Positions 14,522 through 21,956 of a stretch of 21,956 nucleotides of DNA are shown piece by piece. The DNA comes from Porticoccaceae bacterium. GTDB lineage: Bacteria; Pseudomonadota; Gammaproteobacteria; Pseudomonadales; Porticoccaceae. The position numbers and the translations under genes are program-made. The notes under the pieces are model-generated. The model had not been told where the DNA came from. It made no database searches and saw nothing but the letters and a program-made list of their open reading frames with translations. The DNA lies in contig DNBN01000094.1 in NCBI GenBank assembly GCA_003491845.1, forward strand, positions 582 through 22,537, in the 5' to 3' direction. Position 1 is the first letter of the stretch, and each line of letters starts with the position of its first letter.

Positions 14522-15883
14522 TTGGCAATTGAGCCATCCTGGTTGGTATTGCTTCCAGCGGCGGTAACTATCATTGTTGCGATTTTAAGCCGACGTCCGA
14601 TTGAGTCTCTCCTATCCGGTGTTGCTGTAGGCCTTTTACTTCTCGAGCCAAAAGCGGCACTGACCAATTTCTCTTCTATTCTACTTGATGTCATGATGGA
14701 CGAGACTATTGCTTGGATTATCATTGTCTGCGGCTTGATGGGTAGTTTAATTGCATTATTGATGCGCGTGGGTGCGTCCAACGCATTTAGTCAACTTCTT
14801 GCCTTGCGTGCGCGCGATTCAGGCAGTGCTCTAATTTACACTTGGTTATTAGGTCTGGTTATCTTCGTTGATGACTACCTCAATGCCTTAGCTGTTGGTT
14901 CAGCAATGAGAAAGGTAACTGACAAGTTCAATGTGTCTCGCGAAATGCTGTCCTATGTTGTGGACTCTACCGCAGCGCCAATCTGTGTATTGATACCATT
15001 GTCCACTTGGGCAGTTTTTTATGCGGGATTATTTACGGAAATAGGGTTTGCTGAATCTGGTGAGGGCATGGTTGTATATATCAGTGCTATTCCTTACATG
15101 CTCTATCCTATGGTGGCGGTGGTAATGGTGCCTTTTGTAGCAACTGGACGCATACCAGCGTTGGGCTTAATGAAACAGGCACAGAAACGAGCTGAGGCAG
15201 GTCTTATCTCTGCTGCGCCAGGTGACATTGAAATTTATGCAGCTGAAGATAATGAAAATTCTGTCAAGATGTACCATTTTGTGCTGCCTATTCTCACGCT
15301 GCTTATTTTTAGTCTTTGGGGCGACCCCTGGAATCCGGATGTGCAGCTTGGTGTGATTGCGGCGGTTGCGTTAACCATGGTGCTGTTTGGCGCGCAAAAA
15401 CTTCTTCCTTGGACTGAGATGTTCGATGCCGTGCTAGACGGGATTAAGATCATGTTACCAGCGTTGACTATTGTTATCGTTGCCTTTGTGTTTAAGGATG
15501 TCAATGATCAATTAGGTCTTGCAAATTATGTAATTGATAATGTCGCTCATTCTATGACGCCTGTTTTACTGCCGTTAATAGTGTTTGTAACCATGTCATT
15601 TATTTCATTCGCAACAGGATCCAGCTGGGGAGTCTTTACCATTGCTATTCCAGTCATTTTGCCCTTGGCTGAAAGCCTTGGGGTTAGTATACCCCTGGCA
15701 ATTGGCGCAATAGTTTCTGCAAGTGCGTTTGGCAGTCATGCGTGTTTTTACTCAGATTCTACTGTCCTTGCCGCACAGGGTTGTGGCTGTGATGTTATGG
15801 ATCATGCGTTGACCCAAATACCTTATGCGCTAATAGCGGCGTGCATCGCAGGACTCGGTTTAACGCTACTTGCAGCGCTATGA
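14522..15883 (+). CDS. NhaC-family Na+/H+ antiporter-like transporter
   Basis: A 453-residue inner-membrane protein with about 11-12 hydrophobic segments. The central block FVDDYLNALAVGSAMRKVTDKFNVSREMLSYVVDSTAAPICVL (in pieces near residues 115-157) is characteristic of the NhaC antiporter family. The C-terminal block, with SFATGSSWGVFTIAIP and GSHACFYSDSTVLAAQG, also fits. The family covers Na+/H+ antiporters and also exchangers such as malate/lactate (MleN) carriers, so the transported solute is uncertain. The start is TTG with GGAG at 14511-14514, 7 bases upstream; the next in-frame ATG would remove the first membrane helices. It stands alone between the DUF1330 remnant and a gene-poor stretch. 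Confidence 0.92.
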   Translation: MAIEPSWLVLLPAAVTIIVAILSRRPIESLLSGVAVGLLLLEPKAALTNFSSILLDVMMDETIAWIIIVCGLMGSLIALLMRVGASNAFSQLLALRARDSGSALIYTWLLGLVIFVDDYLNALAVGSAMRKVTDKFNVSREMLSYVVDSTAAPICVLIPLSTWAVFYAGLFTEIGFAESGEGMVVYISAIPYMLYPMVAVVMVPFVATGRIPALGLMKQAQKRAEAGLISAAPGDIEIYAAEDNENSVKMYHFVLPILTLLIFSLWGDPWNPDVQLGVIAAVALTMVLFGAQKLLPWTEMFDAVLDGIKIMLPALTIVIVAFVFKDVNDQLGLANYVIDNVAHSMTPVLLPLIVFVTMSFISFATGSSWGVFTIAIPVILPLAESLGVSIPLAIGAIVSASAFGSHACFYSDSTVLAAQGCGCDVMDHALTQIPYALIAACIAGLGLTLLAAL

Positions 15884-16285
15884 TCCTACAATGGTTGTCG
15901 GATGTTCAAAACTGGGCGTCTTACTATTGTTTTGGATGGGACTCTTGTCTCAAGATGTTCTTTGGGCTACTCACTGCTATGGAGTTACAAAAAGCTTAAA
16001 TATGATGGGCCTTACACCTCATTGAGCCAGCACTTAAGGCGCTCTCTTTTAAAAAAAATCAAATTAAGTGACCTATGGGGCACATATTACCGTATCTACA
16101 AGGTAATCCGTATTTAACGACTCTGTAGAACACGCTTGGTGGGGTAAAATAATAAGAGTTTCAGTTAACGTTAGAAGGTTTTTCACTTTTGCTTTAACAC
16201 CCCTCAAAAGTTTGATAAGTCACTAAATGCACCGCGAGCCGGCATAAATCGTGTCTGGCATTTGACTAAAAAGAGGGATAATACC
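15884..16285. other. Gene-poor spacer, no confident feature
   Basis: About 400 bases without a gene I can defend. A 44-codon frame (15891-16025, ATG, hydrophobic stretch GVLLLFWMGLL) and a 71-codon frame (15902-16117) overlap each other, and neither has a good ribosome binding site or a recognisable product. The stretch presumably carries the promoter of the small membrane protein at 16286. Decayed coding sequence is possible but I do not recognise it. Confidence 0.5.
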
Positions 16286-16681
16286 ATGGAAAAAATCAGT
16301 AAATTCAGACGTTCAGTAATGTTTATTGTCTACCTATGGCGTCGAATAATGAATGTTAAATTCAACCCGTTGAAGTATGTACCTGATCAAAGTCTGCAAG
16401 CGTACTTTATGTTAGTGCTCTTTACACTCTGGAGCGTCGCATTTGGACTCATTGCAACCTACCATTTTGGCTGGATAGGATACAGTACGATTACCAGTAT
16501 GGTGGTCCACTTGTCGGTTTTGATTCCTTTGATTGTTACCAACGCAGTATTTGTAGATGCAGAGCGCACAGGTGCCAGATGGTTAGAGGAGTGGCAGCAA
16601 GAGCGAAGCAGATTTGGACTGGTGGTGAACCGTCTCAAGACACAGAATATGGTCCGGTGGGAGCTTAACAAAGAGGCATAA
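16286..16681 (+). CDS. Small membrane protein, two predicted helices, unknown function
   Basis: I choose the ATG at 16286, with AGAGGG 9 bases upstream, over a TTG eight codons earlier. The 131-residue product has a basic N-terminus (about 1-35) and two strongly hydrophobic segments: about 43-65 (YFMLVLFTLWSVAFGLIATYHF) and about 71-90. A charged, Trp/Arg/Glu-rich amphipathic tail follows (ERTGARWLEEWQQERSRF and onward). The 2-TM, helical-tail layout suggests a small cytoplasmic-membrane protein with both ends inside. I do not recognise a family. It is followed by a strong hairpin shared with the convergent EF-hand gene. Confidence 0.7.
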   Translation: MEKISKFRRSVMFIVYLWRRIMNVKFNPLKYVPDQSLQAYFMLVLFTLWSVAFGLIATYHFGWIGYSTITSMVVHLSVLIPLIVTNAVFVDAERTGARWLEEWQQERSRFGLVVNRLKTQNMVRWELNKEA

Positions 16682-16758
16682 ACGGGGTTTATCTCGGCGC
16701 CATTGTCGTGGTGAAACGCCTAACGTAACCTAATTTGAGGCATGATTAAGAAGAGCAG

Positions 16759-16790
16759 AACCCGGTGGTTAAGTCACAACCTACCGGGTT
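16759..16790. terminator. Hairpin terminator between convergent genes
   Basis: AACCCGGTGGTT at 16759-16770 pairs with AACC-T-ACCGGGTT at 16778-16790, giving 12 base pairs with one bulged T and a 7-base loop. It sits 78 bases after the small membrane protein gene and 23 bases beyond the end of the minus-strand EF-hand gene. On the minus strand a pyrimidine-rich stretch (CTCTTCTT) follows, so it may work mainly for that gene; on the plus strand the T run is absent. Confidence 0.6.
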
Positions 16791-16812
16791 CTCTCAAGCT
16801 TATTCGACCGCT

Positions 16813-17073
16813 CTATGCCGTAACCTTGGGGCAACGTTTCTTTGTAGCAATATAGCTTTTTGCTTTGAGTAGCTCTTTCTTGGTTAAAGTGCCATCAGAG
16901 TTTTTGTCAGCCGCCTTAAATAAACTACTTTTAATAGAACAACCAGCTTGCTCTAACTCAACAGCAGTAACCAGTCCGTTTGAATTTAGGTCAAATCTTT
17001 CCATTAACGGATGTTCGGCAGCGGCGATATTTGCAAAAAAAGTTAATGCCAGAGCGATAAGTATTTTTTTCAT
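16813..17073 (-). CDS. Secreted EF-hand calcium-binding protein
   Basis: I choose the ATG at 17071-17073, preceded by AAGGA about 9 bases upstream, which gives an 86-residue protein; the longer frame to 17202 lacks a good site. Residues 1-19 form a clean signal peptide (MKKILIALALTFFANIAAA, with an AAA-E cleavage site). The mature part has two EF-hand loops, DLNSNGLVTAVE (about 27-38) and DKNSDGTLTKKE (about 55-66), each with Asp/Asn ligands at positions 1, 3 and 5, Gly at 6 and Glu at 12. It should bind Ca2+ in the periplasm or outside the cell. Two cysteines (in the AGCSI and KRCPK motifs) may form a disulfide. The partner and role are unknown. Confidence 0.85.
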   Translation of the reverse strand: MKKILIALALTFFANIAAAEHPLMERFDLNSNGLVTAVELEQAGCSIKSSLFKAADKNSDGTLTKKELLKAKSYIATKKRCPKVTA

Positions 17074-17423
17074 TGTAGATCTTTCCTTGTTGGTTAAATA
17101 AACAGTCTTTACCCCCTGATGTTTTGTTATACAAAACTCAGAGAGTCTGGTTGTCAATGTCAGTACCCGACAAGTGACCATCCAATGGCTGTCTGGGAAC
17201 AAAATAAAAAGCCGTAAAATCTGTATCGTTTTTTACAAAGTTAGTATGAGCTGCTGATCTTTTTGCCTATGCCTTTACAATCTCGAGTTTGAGTGTACTC
17301 GGGCTAAGGTGATATTTAAAATGCATAATTAGTATAAATAAAATACCATGTTTGATATGGCTTTTTTGATCTAAACGGGGGTTTTACCCTAAGACTGTGA
17401 CCTGAGAGTTATAGATATCAGTA
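17074..17423 (-). promoter_or_regulatory. Upstream region of the EF-hand gene, with promoter-like box and palindrome
   Basis: On the minus strand TTGACA (plus 17152-17157) lies upstream of the perfect palindrome GTTTTGTTATACAAAAC (17121-17137), which contains TATAAC (17126-17131). The 20-base spacing is wide for sigma-70, so the exact -10 is unsure. The palindrome is 48 bases from the ATG and would be well placed for a repressor. The rest of the stretch (about 17160-17423) is AT-rich, with nothing I recognise. Confidence 0.45.
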
Positions 17424-18314
17424 TTAGGTCATTTCGTGACCAGTGGCTTTTTCGAAGAGATCAAACCAAGTTTCTCTGTTCATGGTGAATGCAAAAAGCT
17501 TGAGAAAAACATTTTATTCGCAATATGTTGTTACTCTCCACAATCGGGATAATAGCAGCGCGATGTTTTAACAGTCAGGCTATGGCAATAAAGGATGGCC
17601 TCATATTTTGTTGATGAGCTATTTGGGCTAACTTTTTTCATGAAGGGAAATTGGTATCTTTTACTAGTCGACCCGCATTTAAGGAGGACCTGACCATCGA
17701 CGTTATATTGTTCTGTTGAAGATAAGCCAGATCGCCATTAAACAGCGCTGAGTTTTCACCAAGACTTATCTCAATTTGGTTGGTTACATGGGATTTTTCA
17801 TGTGTGATTGCACAAGGGCAACGTCCCACGGCCTAAAGTTGGAGTCGCCAATAGCTTTTATTTTTCCTTACTTGATTAGGTTATCAAGGGCTAAACCAGT
17901 TTCTGCAGGGTCCATTAGGGGGCAGGTCAATGAATCAGCAGTAGATCACTGAGTTATATTCATCTCCGACAGAGACCTTTCTACACACATTATTAATGTA
18001 GCTGGCAGAGCTATTATAATGTTTCAAACGTTTTTCTGCACAGATGCTGATGGGCGTAATAATATTGCACTTAGTGATAAGGGTCATTTTTTGCGAAGCA
18101 TTGGTGCGTTTTTAAGCGTATCTCCTAGTAGCGCTTCACCGCTGTAACCAGCGTAAATATCAGCTTTATCAAAGGTAGTAATACCTTGGTCTAGCCAGAG
18201 TGCTATTTTTCTCCGAATGTGGGCGCAGAGGATATCAGTGTCATCTGCAAGTCGCCACACACCCTAAACTACAGGAGAAATTGAGCGCTCATCGGTTAGT
18301 TCAATAGGCTATAT
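17424..18314 (-). pseudogene. Decayed aldo/keto reductase (YdhF type)
   Basis: Read from high to low coordinates, successive pieces of a YdhF-like aldo/keto reductase appear in shifting frames. These are GVWRLADD, LDQGITTFDKADIYAGYSGE (catalytic Asp and Tyr), MTLITKCNI, LKHYNSSASYI, DLLLIH, LMDPAETGLALDNLIK, GKIKAIGDSNFRPWDVAL, VTNQIEISLGENSALFNGDL, LNAGRLVKD, FIAIA-LLKH, IIPIVESNN and TWFDLFEKATGHEMT before a TAA at 17424-17426. Together they span about 300 residues in the right order. At least four frameshifts and several stop codons break it; one shift is at an A run in LRKK-MTLI, and a TAG precedes GVWRLADD. The start codon appears to have become ATA at 18312-18314. It is plainly non-functional. 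Intact members reduce aldehydes or ketones with NADPH. Confidence 0.85.
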
Positions 18315-18323
18315 GTTTTGCTG

Positions 18324-19247
18324 TTAACTGAGATGAGATTGCATAGCTAACTTAGGGGTTCGATCAGCTTTGTAAATGCCCCAGTGCTTTTCTGGTTCAA
18401 ATGGATCGTCAGACCCCTTCCAGTTTTCATCAAAAGCTTCAAAAAAATAGACCAAAATTTGGTTAGCTTCGGCCCATTCCATCAGTTCGCGCAAATACTG
18501 TTTCTGCAGAACTTCATTAACATTATTTGGCTCTATGCCTCTACCGTTAGACTTGGTTGCCCAGCCGGCTTCAGTAATAATAACCTGTTTGTTAGGGTAG
18601 CGTGATGCGACAGAATTGTAATTTTCAATTGTATAAGCAAGCCCTTCCTCAATACTTTTGTATTCCCAGACAGGATATGTATGTATAGCAATAACATCTA
18701 GCTCATCTGCTAGTGGCGCTAATTTATCAAGCCAAGGCACATAGTTTTCGCAAAAGGTCACAGGCTGCACAACGTTGCTTTTTACCTGTTTAGCATAAGC
18801 CACCAAGTTTTCTGTAGGCACTAGATGATCTGTCCAGTCTACGGCAGCCTCATTGCCAATCGATACGCAGCTAACAATGTCTGCGAAGTCATTGGCCATC
18901 TGAACTAGACGTTCAATTTGGTCGCAATTATGCAGTTTATTAGCAGCTAGTTGTTCGGTGGAATAGACTCCTCCCCAAGGGCAAGAGGGATTGTTTTGTT
19001 CGGCAGTTATATAGGCCCCCAGCATAACATCAAAGGGCAGCTTTTCTGCTCTAATGACCTTCATAATGGTATCTGAATGAGCATCACTTGCATACAATCT
19101 AAGTGACTGCCAATGGCCTCGCAAAATAAGCAAATCTTGTTTGACCTGTGTATAGCTTGGCAGGCTCTGTCCATCAGGACTTTGACCGTCCCTATACCCC
19201 GAGTAGCAGATTGCCTTGGCAAACGGCAACGATGTGTGTTTAGTCAT
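18324..19247 (-). CDS. Glycoside hydrolase family 17 protein (beta-1,3-glucan active)
   Basis: A 307-residue TIM-barrel hydrolase of the GH17 type. Landmarks are ICYSGYRDGQSP near the start, SLRLYASD (about 48-55), the acid/base Glu133 in SIGNEAAVDW, IAIHTYPVWE, and the nucleophile Glu226 in IITEAGWATKS, followed by the EAFDENWKG strand. GH17 enzymes act on beta-1,3-glucans or transfer glucanosyl units. The N-terminus has no signal peptide, so it is probably cytoplasmic and handles short oligosaccharides, not polymer (inference). It lies 24 bases after another GH17 gene on the same strand, with only a weak A-rich ribosome site, so it is probably the second gene of a two-gene operon. Confidence 0.88.
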   Translation of the reverse strand: MTKHTSLPFAKAICYSGYRDGQSPDGQSLPSYTQVKQDLLILRGHWQSLRLYASDAHSDTIMKVIRAEKLPFDVMLGAYITAEQNNPSCPWGGVYSTEQLAANKLHNCDQIERLVQMANDFADIVSCVSIGNEAAVDWTDHLVPTENLVAYAKQVKSNVVQPVTFCENYVPWLDKLAPLADELDVIAIHTYPVWEYKSIEEGLAYTIENYNSVASRYPNKQVIITEAGWATKSNGRGIEPNNVNEVLQKQYLRELMEWAEANQILVYFFEAFDENWKGSDDPFEPEKHWGIYKADRTPKLAMQSHLS

Positions 19248-19271
19248 TATTATATTTTTCTTTTTAGATAG

Positions 19272-20360
19272 TTATTTTAGGTATTTTAGGTTTTCGTGCT
19301 TGTCCCACAAACCCCAATACGCTCCAACGTCGCCCTCTGCATCAATCTTCCAAGATTCATCAAAAGATGAGAAGTAAAACAAGTCAATATTTTCTGCTTG
19401 CGCCCATTGCTGGGCATTTAAAAAGTACTTTATAGCATTTTCTTCAGAGGGATGGGCACCATGGAAGCTTCTTCCTTGATTAGGCCAGCCCGTTTCGGTA
19501 ATAATAACTTTCTTACCTGCTGCTGCAACCTGAGTTCTTCGAAACATGTCTTTCATGTAAAGCAATGAGTACTCTAGAGCACAGCCTTCCCAGAACGGAT
19601 AGCAATTTGCCAAGATTACATCGCAAATTTCGGTGACCGCGGGACGATCTTCAAACTCATAATAAGCGTCTACATATCCAACGGGTAGCTCAGGTACCGC
19701 TTTTTTCACTCGATCAATATAGACTAGTAATTGTGCTTCAGACAGATCATCTCGATAAAGAACTTCATTACCAACCGCACAAATATCGACATATCCTTCT
19801 TTGGCAAGCTTAATGAGGCCTTCAATTTCCTCTTCATTTTCTTCTAAATTATCTCCAAGCCATGCACCAACTAGGGTTTTTAAACCCATTGACTTTGCCA
19901 CCACTGGCACTAGTTCATTGCCATGTCGACAGGAAAAAGACCGCATCCAGGACACGTTTGGCTGCAGAATCGCCATTCTTTTTTGTATCTGCTGAAGGGA
20001 AAGTACATCGCCTGGCTTTTGTCCTTCTTCATAGGCGCTAAAACTTATACCAAAGATCCCGTTATTTAAGGTAGATTTAAATGATTTTCGCAGTTGATCA
20101 ATATTCGATGCCGCAACATCAGTTCCTGCTAGGGAAAGTAGTTTACCGTCTCTTTTTGACATGGAGATTTTGTTACCTGTTTTAGTGGTTGACTCAATAG
20201 GATCATTAACAGCAGCTGGCCAGTAAGCTAAAACGCTGTTTTTTTGTACCTTAAATGCTACCTTAGGGCGTTGCTGCTGACAACGAAAACACTGCCATTC
20301 CAACCCAGTGAGAGCTCCTATTAACTCATTCGCTAGATTTGCGAGTTGCCAAATAGCCAC
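19272..20360 (-). CDS. Glycoside hydrolase family 17 protein with an N-terminal extension
   Basis: A 362-residue protein from a GTG start with AAGG 5 bases upstream. The GH17 barrel begins near residue 100 (GIFGISFSAYEEGQ). It includes SWMRSF, the acid/base Glu199 in AVGNEVLYR, ANCYPFWEG and the nucleophile Glu289 in IITETGWPNQG, and ends with YFSSFDESWK and AYWGLWD. Residues 1-66 are an extra segment with a Cys-x2-Cys (QCFRCQQQRP) of unknown role. An internal ATG at codon 67 has no ribosome site, so I keep the longer form. No signal peptide is visible. It is the first gene of the GH17 pair and is divergent from a large probable glucan phosphorylase. The two GH17 proteins differ substantially in sequence, so they probably have different chain-length or linkage preferences (inference). 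Confidence 0.87.
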   Translation of the reverse strand: MAIWQLANLANELIGALTGLEWQCFRCQQQRPKVAFKVQKNSVLAYWPAAVNDPIESTTKTGNKISMSKRDGKLLSLAGTDVAASNIDQLRKSFKSTLNNGIFGISFSAYEEGQKPGDVLSLQQIQKRMAILQPNVSWMRSFSCRHGNELVPVVAKSMGLKTLVGAWLGDNLEENEEEIEGLIKLAKEGYVDICAVGNEVLYRDDLSEAQLLVYIDRVKKAVPELPVGYVDAYYEFEDRPAVTEICDVILANCYPFWEGCALEYSLLYMKDMFRRTQVAAAGKKVIITETGWPNQGRSFHGAHPSEENAIKYFLNAQQWAQAENIDLFYFSSFDESWKIDAEGDVGAYWGLWDKHENLKYLK

Positions 20361-20503
20361 TGTGACCTTAGGATACTGCCGAAATAATGGCCCTTAACAC
20401 TTAGATTAGGGTTTAAAACAAAGGTTGTATTCAGTTCATTGCGCTTACATGAGCCACTGATAATGCAAACCTGTAATGCAAGAAACAACAAACTGGGCTA
20501 GCC
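20361..20503. promoter_or_regulatory. Divergent intergenic region of the glucan-use genes
   Basis: A 143-base spacer between the GH17 pair and the large plus-strand ORF, which should carry both promoters. GCGCTTACA near 20442-20450 resembles half of a LacI-type operator, but the other half does not match well. No convincing promoter hexamers were found. Confidence 0.3.
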
Positions 20504-21956
20504 ATGGTTGTGAAAAATATACATGTTGGGAAAAATCTCCGACAAAAAAACGCATGTGAAGTAACTGGTCAGTACGTCGAGCTGCAAGGTGAGACTTTTT
20601 ATCAAATTGGTCATTTCGATCAAATGACTGATTTTTTCATTAGTGTAGTCAGTGACTCTAATCACTGGATGTTTATTTCAACGCGCGGTGGCTTAAGTGC
20701 TGGCAGAGTAAATTCAGAAGGCGCTCTTTTCCCTTATTACTCTGATGATAAAATCAGTGATGGTTCCCCCTTTACTGGCAGTCGTACTCTTGATCTTGTA
20801 TCTGACGACCAAAAAACCTCTCTGTGGGAGCCCTTCTCAGAAAACTATCAGGGTGTTTATCAGACTACTCGTAATCTATACAAAAATATTTCAGGCGACA
20901 CCTTAATCTTTGAAGAAATAAATCATGATCTAGGTATTACGTTCCGTTATGCCTGGCGAACATCCGACCAGTTCGGTTTTGTGAAAACAGCCACACTTGA
21001 GAACAATTTGCTGAGAACAGTTAGTGTAGATATTCTTGATGGAATAGAAAATATTATTCCCTATGGGGTTGAGTCTGCAGTTCAAAACTCTCTGAGTTGT
21101 CTAGTTGACGCCTATAAAAAATGCGAACTAGATGAACTTTCGGGTATGGGGATTTATAGCATGAGCTCAATTCTAGTTGATCGTGCGGAACCTAGCGAAG
21201 CATTGTCTGTTGCATCTGTTTGGTCTGAAGGTTTGCCGCAGGCTAAAAAACTACTCTCCTCTGTGCAGTTAGATCGGTTTCGAGAAGGCTTGGCCGTTGA
21301 ACAGGAGGTGGATGTTCGAGGTCGTCGTGGGGCTTACTTTGTCAATGATGTTATAACACTTGAGCCTAAACAGACGTCTTCTTGGCATATTATTGCTGAT
21401 GTCAATCAGGGACCAGCGCAGATCAGAAATTTACAGGCTTATATTAACAAAGGCTCTAAGATTGATGCTGACATTGAAGCTGACGTGGCACGTGGGTCGC
21501 ATAATTTAGCTAAAATAGTCGGTATTTCCGATGGCTTTCAGGTAACTGAAGATCGATTGAGTGCGAATCACCATTTTTCTAATGTGTTGTTTAACGTCAT
21601 GCGTGGCGGCCTGTTTATGGACAACTATTGGGTAGACAAAGAGGATCTGATCGCATTTGCAAGAGCCACTAACGCGCGTCTCTATGAGCAATCTGCTTCG
21701 GTCTTTGCGCGCTTAGAGGCACGACTTCATTATAGCGATCTTATTCAAGCCGCCAAGGTAACGGGTAATGCTGGATTACAGCGATTGTGTTATGAATATT
21801 TACCATTGTCATTTAGCCGTAGGCATGGCGATCCGTCTCGGCCGTGGAATAAATTCAACATTCAAGTAAAACAGGATGATGGTTCTCAGTTATTGAATTT
21901 TGAGGGTAATTGGCGAGATATTTTTCAAAATTGGGAGGGGCTAAGTCTCTCTATTC
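20504..21956 (+). CDS. Large carbohydrate-active protein, partial; possible beta-1,3-glucan phosphorylase (GH149/GH161-like)
   Basis: An open frame from the ATG at 20504 runs through the right edge with no stop (484 residues seen). The frame is closed by a TAA 27 bases upstream, so the ATG is the first sensible start, although its ribosome site is weak. The N-terminal region of about 30-260 is beta-rich, with aromatic repeats (HWMFISTRGGLSAGR, SLWEPFSENYQGVYQTTRNLYKN). This resembles the beta-sandwich and surrounding elements of clan GH-Q phosphorylases. Further on are SRRHGDPSRPWNKF (about 436-449) and GNWRDIFQNWEG (about 468-479), arranged as at the start of an (alpha/alpha)6 catalytic barrel. 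Together with the adjacent GH17 genes this suggests phosphorolysis of beta-1,3-oligoglucans to glucose-1-phosphate. The family call is from memory and is not certain; another large amylo/glycosidase-like enzyme is possible. Confidence 0.6.
   Translation, partial: MVVKNIHVGKNLRQKNACEVTGQYVELQGETFYQIGHFDQMTDFFISVVSDSNHWMFISTRGGLSAGRVNSEGALFPYYSDDKISDGSPFTGSRTLDLVSDDQKTSLWEPFSENYQGVYQTTRNLYKNISGDTLIFEEINHDLGITFRYAWRTSDQFGFVKTATLENNLLRTVSVDILDGIENIIPYGVESAVQNSLSCLVDAYKKCELDELSGMGIYSMSSILVDRAEPSEALSVASVWSEGLPQAKKLLSSVQLDRFREGLAVEQEVDVRGRRGAYFVNDVITLEPKQTSSWHIIADVNQGPAQIRNLQAYINKGSKIDADIEADVARGSHNLAKIVGISDGFQVTEDRLSANHHFSNVLFNVMRGGLFMDNYWVDKEDLIAFARATNARLYEQSASVFARLEARLHYSDLIQAAKVTGNAGLQRLCYEYLPLSFSRRHGDPSRPWNKFNIQVKQDDGSQLLNFEGNWRDIFQNWEGLSLSI

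Noticed and set aside
15902..16117. A 71-codon frame after the NhaC-family gene.
   Set aside because: No ribosome binding site, no recognisable motif, and it overlaps another equally weak frame.
17638..17829. A 63-codon minus-strand frame as an independent small protein.
   Set aside because: Its sequence (VTNQIEIS, LNAGRL) is an internal piece of the decayed aldo/keto reductase, not a gene.
20440..20455. LacI-type operator in the glucan-gene spacer.
   Set aside because: Only one half (GCTTACA) fits; the other half matches at about three of seven positions.
1..21956. CRISPR arrays, insertion sequences, prophage genes, tRNA or rRNA genes.
   Set aside because: No regularly spaced repeats, transposase or phage proteins, or RNA gene signatures were seen on either strand.

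Overview
The window looks like a chromosomal segment of a marine gammaproteobacterium, possibly near the Cellvibrionales/SAR92 groups. This rests on gammaproteobacterial-type AstA/AstB proteins, an AT-leaning base composition and genes for beta-1,3-glucan use. The lineage is inferred from protein character only; there is no rRNA or tRNA gene to anchor it. Non-ATG starts (TTG, GTG) with good Shine-Dalgarno sites are frequent.

Layout. (1) 1-2340: a secreted DUF1254/DUF1214 protein translationally coupled to a lamin-tail-domain lipoprotein, followed by a hairpin terminator. (2) 2345-9778: a divergent Lrp/AsnC regulator and a six-gene operon: class III aminotransferase, astA, astB, astE, argC-like, argB-like. 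(3) 9960-13646: a minus-strand group with an AraC-type regulator, an Old Yellow Enzyme-type oxidoreductase and a MATE exporter. (4) 13650-18320: a looser region with a frameshifted DUF1330 remnant, an NhaC-family antiporter, a small two-helix membrane protein, a secreted EF-hand protein, and a heavily decayed YdhF-type aldo/keto reductase, with several operator-like dyads between them. (5) 18324-21956: two adjacent GH17 glycoside hydrolases without signal peptides, and divergently a large ORF running off the window that may be a beta-1,3-glucan phosphorylase. This last block looks like intracellular laminarin-oligosaccharide use.

Main point. The operon at 2996-9778 encodes arginine catabolism by the arginine succinyltransferase (AST) pathway, but has no astD (succinylglutamate semialdehyde dehydrogenase). 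Where astD would be expected there are ArgC- and ArgB-type proteins, overlapped with astE and with each other. Run in reverse, ArgC would oxidise N-succinylglutamate semialdehyde with phosphate and NADP+ to an acyl phosphate. ArgB would then transfer that phosphate to ADP, giving ATP and N-succinylglutamate for AstE. This would be an energy-conserving, GAPDH/PGK-like variant of the AST pathway. The gene content and overlaps are visible in the sequence; the direction and substrates are inference.
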